The position numbers were made by a program, and so were the translations under genes. Below are positions 53,590 through 61,464 of a stretch of DNA of 64,000 bases, piece after piece (the first letter of the stretch is position 1; every line of letters starts with the position of its first letter). The DNA lies in contig NZ_JARXIA010000004.1 of the NCBI RefSeq assembly GCF_031127875.1, positions 62,001-126,000 on the forward strand, in the 5' to 3' direction. Below the pieces are notes generated by a model, which was given only the letters and a program-made list of their open reading frames with translations, was not told where the DNA came from and did no database searches. Origin of the DNA: Pelagicoccus sp. SDUM812005. GTDB taxonomy: Bacteria > Verrucomicrobiota > Verrucomicrobiia > Opitutales > Opitutaceae.

Positions 53590-54183
53590 CTATTTGTCTT
53601 CACCCCTTTTGAGTTCTCGCGGTAGAAAAGCATCCACTTCGTCGTCTGAGAATGTAAGGTCTTCCAATTTCTGAAGCGCCTCCTGGGCTTTCTTGTAGGC
53701 TTCGTAATTCGTACTAGGAGCTCCAGAGTACAAAGAATGGAGTTCGTTCAAGAGGTCGTCTCTGCGTTCGAGATAGGAATCAATTTTATTTCCGTCCATC
53801 CGGATGTCGGTCAAAAGAGACAAATACCTCTCTCTAATTAACCAAAGGTCTGCTGCGGCCTGCCGATGCTTCTGAGCAAGCTCTCCAAGGTCGAAATCCT
53901 TCGTATAGGAATTGAGAACAAGCAGCGTAGTTGAAACAAGGGTACCAACAATCGCAGCCCAATTCCCTGAACCAAGCAGAGTTGAAATAAATCCGCCGGT
54001 TGCAAGCGCGGACAAGATGAGCTGAGACAGCTTGATTTTGCCTAGGCGAGAAAGCAATAGGTCTGCGCACTTCTCGTGAGTCTTGTGCGAATACACGACC
54101 CGACCAAAGCACTCGCGAATCTGACCTTCGAGAGTCGTTAGCTGATCCGGAGTTCGGGCTTTATTCTGGGAATTTAGTTCCAT
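53590..54183 (-). CDS. SLATT-domain 2TM effector
   Basis: 197 residues. Two membrane helices near residues 52-70 and 75-95 (LSQLILSALATGGFISTLLG and NWAAIVGTLVSTTLLVLNSY), flanked by amphipathic helices, with a long helical C-terminus (KHRQAAADLWLIRERYLSLL). This is the layout of SLATT domains, the SMODS- and SLOG-associated two-TM effectors predicted to make membrane pores when activated by a cyclic oligonucleotide. It lies 100 bp downstream of the CD-NTase gene on the same strand, matching the standard CBASS cyclase-effector pair. Confidence 0.85.
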   Translation of the reverse strand: MELNSQNKARTPDQLTTLEGQIRECFGRVVYSHKTHEKCADLLLSRLGKIKLSQLILSALATGGFISTLLGSGNWAAIVGTLVSTTLLVLNSYTKDFDLGELAQKHRQAAADLWLIRERYLSLLTDIRMDGNKIDSYLERRDDLLNELHSLYSGAPSTNYEAYKKAQEALQKLEDLTFSDDEVDAFLPRELKRGEDK

Positions 54184-54283
54184 AAATTTTCCTCCAATCC
54201 TGCTTTGCCGACCATTCTCTTTTGGGGCTAGATGTTTCGTGTTCGATTGCTGACTCCGCTATATTGAAACACTGAGTCGCTTT

Positions 54284-55042
54284 TTACTGAAAGTTGCCTT
54301 TTTTGTACACATATTGACCACTGCCTGGTGCCTTCCAATAGGACTTCTCCTTATCCTGATTCGCTAGATAGCGAAAAAAGTCACGCGACATGTAGTCATA
54401 GTACAAATACGATTTGTCTCGATACTCCCAATTTTCGATAAACTGGTAAGCCAGCGTATCGATGAGGAGACCTCCCATGGGAATATCCCACTCTCTTTTC
54501 CAAGCTCTTGCCATTCGGCAAAGCCATATAAGATTTCCATTGCAGACTGAGTTGCGATCCCGAATGGCCTTGATCTCTGGCCTAGGGTTTGTGGTCTTCC
54601 AAGTTCCACCTCGGTTGCTATCAGGAAAAGTGTAGCTGTCGGATTTGTTGTAGAAAACAGGCAATACTTCGAACGTTATGCCGTCAGTGAAGCTTACGAC
54701 GACGACTTGCCCATCGCCATCAATACTAGAGGAAGAGTATGTCTTCTGCATCGAGTTTCGGACTGATTGCAGGAGAGCAGACTGTCCATTTCCTGTGTAA
54801 GCGTCGTACTGAAAGTAGAGTTCGGCTGGTAACTCGAAGACCATATCCAAATCGCTAAACCCAGTGATTGCTGTGTTTCGTCCATACGAACCCACATACA
54901 AGCTGTGAGACGTCTCCGAGGTCGTGTTCCAGAAATCAGCATTCAGTCGCCGAGTGATTGCTTTGTATCGATTCGCGATAGTACCTCCGTCCTTAACTCG
55001 GAGGTTATCGCAAAAGGAGCTGAACCACTCGCCTAGCCCCAT
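54284..55042 (-). CDS. CD-NTase (SMODS-type cyclic-oligonucleotide synthase)
   Basis: 252 residues. The nucleotidyltransferase motif GSYGRNTAITGFSDLDMVFE gives G51-S52 and D64-x-D66; the third acidic residue is E125 in ITFEVLPVF. Then PDSNRGGTWKTTNPRPEIKA, and a helical C-terminal half. These are the CD-NTase/SMODS features: in CBASS it makes a cyclic di- or trinucleotide after phage infection. Without Cap2/Cap3 or HORMA/TRIP13 genes nearby this would be a type I CBASS. Its ATG at 55042 lies 10 bp inside the end of hsdS, so its translation should depend on that of hsdS, an unusual coupling. Confidence 0.87.
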   Translation of the reverse strand: MGLGEWFSSFCDNLRVKDGGTIANRYKAITRRLNADFWNTTSETSHSLYVGSYGRNTAITGFSDLDMVFELPAELYFQYDAYTGNGQSALLQSVRNSMQKTYSSSSIDGDGQVVVVSFTDGITFEVLPVFYNKSDSYTFPDSNRGGTWKTTNPRPEIKAIRDRNSVCNGNLIWLCRMARAWKREWDIPMGGLLIDTLAYQFIENWEYRDKSYLYYDYMSRDFFRYLANQDKEKSYWKAPGSGQYVYKKGNFQ

Positions 55043-56286
55043 ACCAGTCGGGTTTTGCCGGTTAGGAGTTCTTGCATCATGCCTTGCTTGAGTTGGCGGG
55101 CTTTGGAGAGCTTGGCTTCGAGGGCGGCGATTTCCTCGTCCATGTCGCTGAGCGTTTCGGCGATGGCGGTTTGCTCATCTACTGTCGGAGGAACAAGAAG
55201 CTCCATCGACGCATATTCATTTCCGTTGATTCCGGGTTGACCGCTCCTCATCGAATTTACCCGAACCCAATCCCAGTACTGTTCAGTTTGGGTGAAAAAG
55301 AGCAGAAACTTAGACGAAAGCTTCTTAGGATCCACCTTAGCTCGAATTAGGAATCCAGCAAAGACCACGACACCGTCTTCAGGTTTGTAGAGGTATGTCT
55401 TTCCAACGCTAGCTCCCGTTCTCGCAAAGACGATCTCATCTGAACCCAATACATAATCGAGGGCTAGAGGGTGAGACACGCCGACTCTACCGTTCTCGAT
55501 GAATCTTCCATCGTCGTCGATGTCCGTAATTCTTAGATACACCGGAATGTCTCGCTCCAAAGGAACGCCTGCTGCGTTGATTCCATAGTCAGGATTCGCA
55601 AGCAGACATTTGCGAAGCTGTACCTCTTTCCACTCCCCGGTGAAGCCGGGGAGACGTTTTTGGCCGGTGAGGAGTTGCTGCATGGCGCCTTGTTTGATTT
55701 GGCGTTTTTTGGCGATGAGGTGCTCCAGGGATTCAATGAGGGCATCCGCATCGCTTAAGGCCTCGGCGATGGCTTCTTGTTCGGCTTTGGTGGGCGGGAG
55801 CGGAATCGCGAAGCTCTTAACGGTCGCTATCGAAAACTCCAACCTTGTTGTTCCAACGGTTGCACTAGCAATCCGCGACTGAGTTGATGCACTCTCGAGC
55901 TGTTGAGCTACGTATTGCGGAGAGTTCGTCGAATCGATGCGCAATCGTGCTAGCTCACGGCTGATGTTGCCATTGAAACCTTCAGGAACCACACCGACTC
56001 GACCAATCGTACCTTTGATCGATATCAGAACATCTCCTGCGCTAACTCGGCTTCTTTGGTAGGGCTTTTCGAGAAAAGGCTCAGTTTTATGAAGATTCGC
56101 GCAACCGATCTCTTTCACATACTTGATGGCTACGATCGGTACACCTCCGTCTACATTTCTGCCAACTTGAACAACGCCGTAGCAGATCGGAGAGTCGCTC
56201 TTCACCAATTCCACCAAAGGCTTGAAAGACCAATCTTCCGGAATCTCTCCAACCTCCGTTTGCTTGTATCCATTTTTCACTGCCAT
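55033..56286 (-). CDS. hsdS: Type I restriction-modification specificity subunit (HsdS)
   Basis: 417 residues from ATG 56286 (MAVKNGYKQTEVGEIPEDWS), the usual HsdS opening; the longer frame is antisense-like within hsdM. Two target-recognition domains are separated by conserved coiled regions: LPPTKAEQEAIAEALSDADA with ALIESLEHLIAKKRQIKQGA and MQQLLTGQKRLPGF, then the second VPPTVDEQTAIAETLSDMDE with KLSKARQLKQGMMQELLTGK. It determines the bipartite DNA target. It overlaps hsdM by 10 bp and the CD-NTase gene by 10 bp, so the three are tightly coupled. Confidence 0.94.
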   Translation of the reverse strand: MAVKNGYKQTEVGEIPEDWSFKPLVELVKSDSPICYGVVQVGRNVDGGVPIVAIKYVKEIGCANLHKTEPFLEKPYQRSRVSAGDVLISIKGTIGRVGVVPEGFNGNISRELARLRIDSTNSPQYVAQQLESASTQSRIASATVGTTRLEFSIATVKSFAIPLPPTKAEQEAIAEALSDADALIESLEHLIAKKRQIKQGAMQQLLTGQKRLPGFTGEWKEVQLRKCLLANPDYGINAAGVPLERDIPVYLRITDIDDDGRFIENGRVGVSHPLALDYVLGSDEIVFARTGASVGKTYLYKPEDGVVVFAGFLIRAKVDPKKLSSKFLLFFTQTEQYWDWVRVNSMRSGQPGINGNEYASMELLVPPTVDEQTAIAETLSDMDEEIAALEAKLSKARQLKQGMMQELLTGKTRLVWG

Positions 56287-58838
56287 GCGAAGCCCATCCT
56301 TTCTAGGTGCTGGCTGACTTTGGACTCTAGGTTGGTGACGCGGGTGGTGAGTTCGGGCAACGGTTGGGCGTAGCGTTCGGCGAGGTCTTTGACGCGTTGG
56401 GTGAGGCTTTGGCTGATACGGTCGGTTTCGCCGTGGATGGCGGTCGCGAGCGCGGCGAGCCACTTGTCGTCGACGACGAGCGTTTTGATGTCGTCGGGGG
56501 TGAGCTTGGGGTAGTGGGCGAGGGCGAGAGCATCAAGTTCGGACTCGGCTTGCTTGATTTGCTTTTTGAGGGCGGTTTCTTCTTCGGAGGATTCGAGATA
56601 GGCGAGTAAGGCGTTGGCTTCGTCGGTGGGGGTGTCGGAGCCGTAGGTGGCGGGGGACTCGGCGGCTGCTAGTAGATCGGGTTGTTGCGGCGGCCTCGGC
56701 GATGCCGCCCTACCTTTTATGCCTAACTCTTTGAGTCGGGCGGTGACAGCGGCTTTGTTGACCTTGTCCATTTCCGAGAAGGCTCCGTCGTCGCCGCTGT
56801 GCTCTTCTTCGAGTTCGGCGAGGCGGGCGGTGGCGGCTTCGAGCTGGGACTGGAGGGCGTCGAGCTCGGCTTGCTCGGCGGCGAAATAGCGGGCGACGAT
56901 GAGGGGCTTGGGCACCAGCTCGCAGGTCCAGCCTTTGTCTACGGTTTGGCCCTTCTTTTTGCCTTTTGTAATTTCCTCGAGGATACGCTCGGGCTTGGCA
57001 ATCCAGCCGTCTTGCGTGATGAGGTAGCAATCGTCTTGCATGGTCTCTTCCCAGAAGTCCATGAGGTGCTGGTACACGTCGTAGCGATCGATGAGTGGCG
57101 ACTCGGCGTAGTGCTCGAGCAGGTCTTCCGAGAGCTCGTGGATGAGCGCCTTGGGATGAAAGCCGGGATCGAGCTGCTTGAGCTGAGCGGAAGCTTTCGT
57201 TCGCCAGGCGTCGAAGTGTTTTTCGAGGGAGGCGATGAAGGATGCGAATTCCTTGTGGGATTGGATGGTGGGTTTGATTTGGTCGGGAGCGACGGTGAGG
57301 TCGGAGTAGGCGCGTTGCGGCTGTCTCGGCGAGACAGCCCTACCTTTGAAAAGTGAGCTTTTCAGGCTGGGGCAGACTTGCCAGTAGCGGTCGAGGGCGT
57401 CGATGTCGCGTTGGGGGATGCCGCCGCGGAGGTGGGCCTCGATGTCCTGGATGTCCTCCTTGGCTTGGCTGTCGATGTAGCGCGGGAGGTTGAGGTTGAA
57501 GTCGTTTTTCTCGATCTCCTCGAAAGGGACCTCGCGGGCGTAGCCCGGCAGCGCGATCCGTTTCTTGAATACGTCCACGATCTTGTGGATATCCATGCTG
57601 CGGAGGCGGTTTTTGTTGCCGTCCTTCATGAAGCCGGAGGAGGCGTCGATCATGAAGATGGGACGGCGCTCCTGGGCCTGCTCCTTGTCGAGCACGATGA
57701 TGCAGGCGGGAATGCCGGTGCCGTAGAAGAGGTTGGCCGGGAGTCCGATGATGCCGGCGAGGATGCCACGCTTGACCAGCTCCTTGCGAATCGCGGCTTC
57801 GGCATTGCCGCGGAAGAGCACGCCGTGCGGGAGGATGCAAGCGCCCTTGGCGGTGGACTTCATGGAGCGCACGATGTGCAGGAGGTAGGCGTAGTCGCCC
57901 TGCTTGGCGGGCGGGACGCCGAAGCCGTCGAAGCGATGGAAGTTGCGCGAGGCTTGGTCGACGCTGTCGCTGTCGGCCGGCACGCCGATCTCGTCGGGAT
58001 GGAGGCCGCTGGTCCAGCGCTTGTCGCTGAAGGGAGGATTGGCGACCACGAAGTCGAAGGTCTGCAGGGCGTCGCCCTGGAGGAACTTGGGATTGGCGAG
58101 GGTATTGCCCGGACGCACGGTGGCGGTTGGCCGGTCGTGCAGGATCATGTTCATGCGGGCCAGCTGGGCGGTGGTGGAATCCTTTTCCTGTCCGTAGATG
58201 GTTATGTCGGAATCCGCCTCGCCCGCGACCTTGAGCAGCAAGGAGCCCGAGCCGCAAGTCGGGTCATAGACCGTGGTGGCGTTGGTCGTCTGGGCTTCGT
58301 GGATACCGAGGATGGCGGCCATGACACGGCTGACTTCGGCGGGGGTGTAGAACTGGCCCTTGGACTTGCCGCTCTCGGTAGCGAAGTGCCGCATGAGGTA
58401 CTCGTAGGCGTCGCCCAGGATGTCGTCGCCTTCGGCCCGGTTCTTGGAGAAATCGAGCTCCTTCTTCTGAAAGATGGAGATGAGGTTGGTGAGGCGGTCG
58501 ACGATCTCCTTGCCCGAGCCCAGCTTGTTGGCGTCGTTGAAGTCCGGGAAGTCCGCTTGGGAAAGCTGCTCGTTGGCGGCGGCCAGGGGGGCGATGATGC
58601 GCTTGTTGATCTGGTCGCCGATGTCGGTCTTGCCCTTGAGCTTGACCATGTCGGCGAAGCTGGAGCCGTCCGGGATGACGATGGGAGCGTACGGCTGTCC
58701 GGCGTACTTGTCGGAGATGTATTTCAGGAAGAGCAGCACCAGCACGTAGTCCTTGTACTGGGAGGCGTCCATGCCGCCGCGCAGCTCGTCGCAGCTCTGC
58801 CAAAGGGAGGAGTAAAGTTCGGATTTCTTAAGGGCCAT
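56277..58838 (-). CDS. hsdM: Type I restriction-modification methyltransferase subunit (HsdM)
   Basis: 853 residues, longer than typical HsdM (about 500-550). N-terminal helical part, then the N6-adenine methyltransferase motifs DPTCGSGSLLLKV (192-204, SAM site) and N267-P-P-F270. GQFYTPAEVSRVM (161-173) is the HsdM-specific lead. After the core comes a long C-terminal region with coiled-coil character (AELDALQSQLEAATARLAEL, LKKQIKQAESELDALALAHY). Two palindromic DNA repeats of one family are carried in frame at K498-Q508 (GRAVSPRQPQ) and K708-Q718 (GRAASPRPPQ), in regions outside the catalytic core. First gene of the cassette; the right direct repeat is 218 bp upstream of its start. Confidence 0.95.
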   Translation of the reverse strand: MALKKSELYSSLWQSCDELRGGMDASQYKDYVLVLLFLKYISDKYAGQPYAPIVIPDGSSFADMVKLKGKTDIGDQINKRIIAPLAAANEQLSQADFPDFNDANKLGSGKEIVDRLTNLISIFQKKELDFSKNRAEGDDILGDAYEYLMRHFATESGKSKGQFYTPAEVSRVMAAILGIHEAQTTNATTVYDPTCGSGSLLLKVAGEADSDITIYGQEKDSTTAQLARMNMILHDRPTATVRPGNTLANPKFLQGDALQTFDFVVANPPFSDKRWTSGLHPDEIGVPADSDSVDQASRNFHRFDGFGVPPAKQGDYAYLLHIVRSMKSTAKGACILPHGVLFRGNAEAAIRKELVKRGILAGIIGLPANLFYGTGIPACIIVLDKEQAQERRPIFMIDASSGFMKDGNKNRLRSMDIHKIVDVFKKRIALPGYAREVPFEEIEKNDFNLNLPRYIDSQAKEDIQDIEAHLRGGIPQRDIDALDRYWQVCPSLKSSLFKGRAVSPRQPQRAYSDLTVAPDQIKPTIQSHKEFASFIASLEKHFDAWRTKASAQLKQLDPGFHPKALIHELSEDLLEHYAESPLIDRYDVYQHLMDFWEETMQDDCYLITQDGWIAKPERILEEITKGKKKGQTVDKGWTCELVPKPLIVARYFAAEQAELDALQSQLEAATARLAELEEEHSGDDGAFSEMDKVNKAAVTARLKELGIKGRAASPRPPQQPDLLAAAESPATYGSDTPTDEANALLAYLESSEEETALKKQIKQAESELDALALAHYPKLTPDDIKTLVVDDKWLAALATAIHGETDRISQSLTQRVKDLAERYAQPLPELTTRVTNLESKVSQHLERMGFAWQ
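56683..56717 (-). repeat. In-frame palindromic element in hsdM (copy 2)
   Basis: On the minus strand: GGTAGGG-CGGCA-TCGCCGA-GGCCG-CCGCAAC. The stem pairs CGGC with GCCG. The flanks and the TCGCCGA loop are identical to copy 1 but the stem is different and still pairs. It encodes GRAASPRPPQ. Confidence 0.75.
57313..57347 (-). repeat. In-frame palindromic element in hsdM (copy 1)
   Basis: On the minus strand: GGTAGGG-CTGTC-TCGCCGA-GACAG-CCGCAAC. The stem CTGTC/GACAG is perfect; the palindrome GGCTGTCTC/GAGACAGCC spans 57319-57339. It encodes GRAVSPRQPQ in the same frame as copy 2. Confidence 0.78.
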
Positions 58839-59182
58839 GTAAGGAGGGAAAGTGATGGGTGAGCGCCGCGGAAAGGGAAGCGGAAAAAAGCAGTCTCGCG
58901 CCGGCGAGGGCGGCGCGTGGCAGCGTCAGCGAAAGTACGGAGCTAACGAAGGGCTGGGCAACGGGAAAAGTTGGGCTTTTGAATCGGGTACCTGGGGGGG
59001 CGAGATACGGCCGCGGGGGGGACGGAAAATTGTGTAATTTTTTAGGTAGGGGATAGCAAGTAAGGCAAATCCCCCCAGATCGACTTACACTATATTGGAA
59101 GGGGGCGTCGGTTGGGATCAGGATACACTGTGGTGGATGTTGTCGGTGTGTTTGCACTTGGGATTGTAGATGGAAAATGCAA
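58839..59182. other. Intergenic region upstream of hsdM
   Basis: About 345 bp with the hsdM promoter side, the right direct repeat (59056-59088) and GC-rich sequence. Frames here are open on both strands but show no gene. Confidence 0.4.
59056..59088. repeat. Direct repeat, right copy
   Basis: 33 bp starting GCAAGTAAGGCAAATCCCC and ending CGACTTAC; 28 of 33 positions are identical to 45317-45349, and the seven bases before it (GGGGATA against GATGATG) also partly agree. GTAAG and CTTAC inside are inverted as in the left copy. Confidence 0.65.
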
Positions 59183-59211
59183 AGCGCCGCTCCGTAATAC
59201 GGAGCGGCGCT
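59183..59211 (-). terminator. Long perfect hairpin after the relaxase-like gene
   Basis: AGCGCCGCTCCGTA (59183-59196) pairs fully with TACGGAGCGGCGCT (59198-59211), 28 bp downstream of the gene's stop, and on the minus strand is followed by TTGCATTTT. Terminator for the operon 61169-59239 is the best reading. Confidence 0.8.
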
Positions 59212-59238
59212 GAGTTTTGTGAATAGTGACAAGCCTTG

Positions 59239-60621
59239 CTAGAGTCCGAACGGTGTGGAGTCGTCGTTGTCCTTAGGCTTCTTAGGATCGGAATGGCCCT
59301 GCTGATTGTTGTCCTCGGAACGCTTCCGTTTTTTAGCTTTCTTCTTTGCCTTAGATAACGGCGGAAGTGGCGAAGGTTGAGGATCCAACCCAGCAGCTGG
59401 AGGCGACTTGTCGGCATCGTTGGATTTGTCATCGTTTGATCCCGAATCCTCTACTTCGGTCGGCGGTGGCGGAGTGGGGCGAGGCGCTTTATTTATTTCG
59501 CCGAAGCCCGCTGCTTTTATTTTCTTGGCAAGCTCCTTGTAGTACTCGTTGACCTTGTCCGCGCTTGGCTTGAGCACCCGCTGCATCACTTGGAATTTCA
59601 TCTGGAAAGACTCTTCCAGTTCCGCCTCGGTGAGCGCTCTTTTCACGTTTTCGTGCAGGGGCATGACCGTGCGGTGTAAGACTCCAAGGAGTTTCAGAAC
59701 GCTTTGGGCGTCTAGCACATTTTGAACGAGGGCTTCTGCGAACTTCTGCAAGGTGTACTTGGCAGCGTAACTTTCGCGAGCGTCCTGAATCACGCGGGCG
59801 AGGTCCTTGTCCCTTGAGAGCTCCTTCAGAAATTTCTCGGTGCTTCGGTCGACGTAGCAACTCAATACATAGTCAGGCGGTGGACGTCCGCTCGAAGCGC
59901 TCTTCTTGGCGAGCGAGGCCTCGGCTTCGGCGATGACAACCGAGTCGGTGATATGGCCGGTCCCAATAAGTCTTAGTGTACCGATGAGTCCCTCGCCTGC
60001 GCGAGGGGATTTTTGGTTGCCGGGGGTAGGTGGACCGATCTTTTTTCCATTGTCATCAATTTCTGTGGTTGCGAGGTGAGTGTGTATTGATCCAGCTTCG
60101 GTGTGTAGAATGGAGGCTAGGGCCATTGACCTCCAGTCGCACTCGCCCCAGCGACTGGGCAAGGACAGCACGAGTTTTTCGGTGAACGGCCCGAGGTCGT
60201 AGCCGTACTTGTCGAGGGCTTTCAGCACATAGTCGTGCTCGCCGGAAAACGTGACGGTCTCCTTTCGCAAGGGATGAGGGACATCATGCCAACGGGTGCG
60301 GCGGCCTTTGCCCTTGCCGCGGGACTCGGTCGCTTGGCGCTTCCGACGTTTCGCGGCCTTCGCTTCCATGTCGGGCACGAACTCGCCTTTTTTGTAGGCG
60401 GTGCCGTCGCGTCGCCAGGCCTTGCCGACACCTAGGGAGCGGTACTGGTAGCCGTCGATCTCGACGTATGCCTTAGTTACGACGAAGGTGAGCTCGGTTT
60501 CGGCCTCGGTGCGGGAGAGAACCTGATCCTTTCGAGAGCGATCTGACTTAGGATCGAGGTGTTCCTTGGACCCCTTGCTGTTCATTGAGCCGTTACTGGA
60601 TCGTTTCTTTGGCGAGCTCAT
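59239..60621 (-). CDS. Putative relaxase-like (Mob) protein with basic, disordered tail
   Basis: 460 residues, not matched to a known family by name. Residues about 145-190 read VLSLPSRWGECDWRSMALAS then ILHTEAGSIHTHLATTEID: a beta-strand, a helix, and H173-x-E-x4-H180-x-H182, the same spacing as the HxDExxPHxH three-histidine motif of MobV/MobQ-type relaxases. The first 120 residues are charged, and the C-terminal 90 residues are Pro/Lys/Asp-rich and probably disordered (SKAKKKAKKRKRSED). A tyrosine was not assignable. It overlaps by 4 bp (ATGA) the upstream gene at 60618, and is near an integrase. The relaxase idea is an inference; it might be another metal-dependent nuclease. Confidence 0.5.
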   Translation of the reverse strand: MSSPKKRSSNGSMNSKGSKEHLDPKSDRSRKDQVLSRTEAETELTFVVTKAYVEIDGYQYRSLGVGKAWRRDGTAYKKGEFVPDMEAKAAKRRKRQATESRGKGKGRRTRWHDVPHPLRKETVTFSGEHDYVLKALDKYGYDLGPFTEKLVLSLPSRWGECDWRSMALASILHTEAGSIHTHLATTEIDDNGKKIGPPTPGNQKSPRAGEGLIGTLRLIGTGHITDSVVIAEAEASLAKKSASSGRPPPDYVLSCYVDRSTEKFLKELSRDKDLARVIQDARESYAAKYTLQKFAEALVQNVLDAQSVLKLLGVLHRTVMPLHENVKRALTEAELEESFQMKFQVMQRVLKPSADKVNEYYKELAKKIKAAGFGEINKAPRPTPPPPTEVEDSGSNDDKSNDADKSPPAAGLDPQPSPLPPLSKAKKKAKKRKRSEDNNQQGHSDPKKPKDNDDSTPFGL

Positions 60622-61169
60622 TGTGCGTTTTCTCCGTCGACGGTGAAGGGCTTGGCGATGCCGGTCTTAACGACTTCGGCGATCACGGCCATCGCATGCT
60701 TTCGCAGGTCGGCCTTACCGGCCTTGTCTGCGTACGCCCTCGCTGCTTTGCGACGGGTTTCCTTTTTGGCTAGGAAGGTCAAAATCTCAACTACGAGGTA
60801 GGTCATGATGCGCTCGCTGGTACTTGCCTCATAGCGCTTGAGGTATCCCTTCAGCTCCGCAGGGCTAAAGAAGCTAGTCGATCCTGCTTGAGGCTTGATG
60901 GAGACGGGCTCTTCGAACGTTTCGCCCTTACCAATAGCCTGCTCTGCTTTATTCAGTGCCTTTCGTGCGGCGGAGATGGCAGACTCGATGAGTCCTGGCA
61001 TGGCGGCGATTACCTGTTCGCGTACCTCTTCAATAAGTTCGCTGGGGAAGTCTCGCGTTGTGGTTAGATCTCCGCTCAGCAAGCGCGAGATAGTTGTGGT
61101 TGGGAGGTAGTAACAGGCGACAGCGTCGTCGGCACCCTCGAGGTTCATTTGTGTGGATTTTTTTTCCAT
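60618..61169 (-). CDS. Small helical protein with possible histone-fold C-terminus
   Basis: 183 residues, no family recognised. The N-terminal 75 residues are helical (FPSELIEEVREQVIAAMPGL). Residues 100-170 read FFSPAELKGYLKRYEASTSE then MTYLVVEILTFLAKKETRRK and KAGKADLRKHAMAVIAEVV. The order short helix - long helix with L/V heptad - KA/GK loop - short helix ending H-x3-A-x-x-I resembles the alpha1-alpha2-L2-alpha3 of H2A-type histone folds (for example YLxxVLEYLxxEILELAG, then IPRHLQLAIRND). It is basic in this part, as a DNA-binding protein would be. Similarity is judged by eye and needs a profile search. Forms an operon with the relaxase-like gene. Confidence 0.5.
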   Translation of the reverse strand: MEKKSTQMNLEGADDAVACYYLPTTTISRLLSGDLTTTRDFPSELIEEVREQVIAAMPGLIESAISAARKALNKAEQAIGKGETFEEPVSIKPQAGSTSFFSPAELKGYLKRYEASTSERIMTYLVVEILTFLAKKETRRKAARAYADKAGKADLRKHAMAVIAEVVKTGIAKPFTVDGENAQ

Positions 61170-61263
61170 TTCGAGGGCGGTTATGGGCCGTTAGATCGCT
61201 CGCGAAAGTGATCCGACGAAGTTTTTTGAAATTTCTTCGACTGTTTTGTTTGGGCACCTCGCC

Positions 61264-61345
61264 TATAATAGTGCTGCGCGATAGGGGCCTCCTGACTTCC
61301 CGAGTGCCAATAATTTGAGATTCTGACTCAGGTGGGGCCTATCGC
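61264..61345 (+). ncRNA. Possible structured leader RNA or small RNA
   Basis: TATAAT at 61264-61269 is an exact -10 box (the -35 side is weak). Seven to nine bp later GCGATAGG (61278-61285) pairs with CCTATCGC (61338-61345), closing a 60 nt region with internal GGCC pairs. It would be the start of a 290 nt leader for the RHH gene or a separate small RNA. No known RNA family is recognised. Confidence 0.35.
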
Positions 61346-61380
61346 CAGCAAAGGTTGCCGAGGTTCACGATCCCTTCCAA

Positions 61381-61464
61381 CAAGGTTTCCTCTGGGTCAA
61401 AAACCTTCCAGATCTTCAACCCTGGGGGATCCTGACAAGGTTTCCCCGAGACCAAAAACCTTCC
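61381..61464. repeat. Iteron-like direct repeats
   Basis: Two 29 bp copies with 55 bp period, beginning CAAGGTTTCC and ending CAAAAACCTTCC; the variable five positions are in the middle. Confidence 0.75.

Noticed and set aside
55033-56463. A longer hsdS start within hsdM giving 476 residues.
   Set aside because: The first 59 residues are Arg/Pro-rich shadow of hsdM; the ATG at 56286 gives the usual HsdS N-terminus.
57378-58862. A 494-residue plus-strand open frame opposite hsdM.
   Set aside because: It is antisense to a gene with clear motifs and has the low-complexity Gly/Glu/Val composition of a GC-rich shadow frame.
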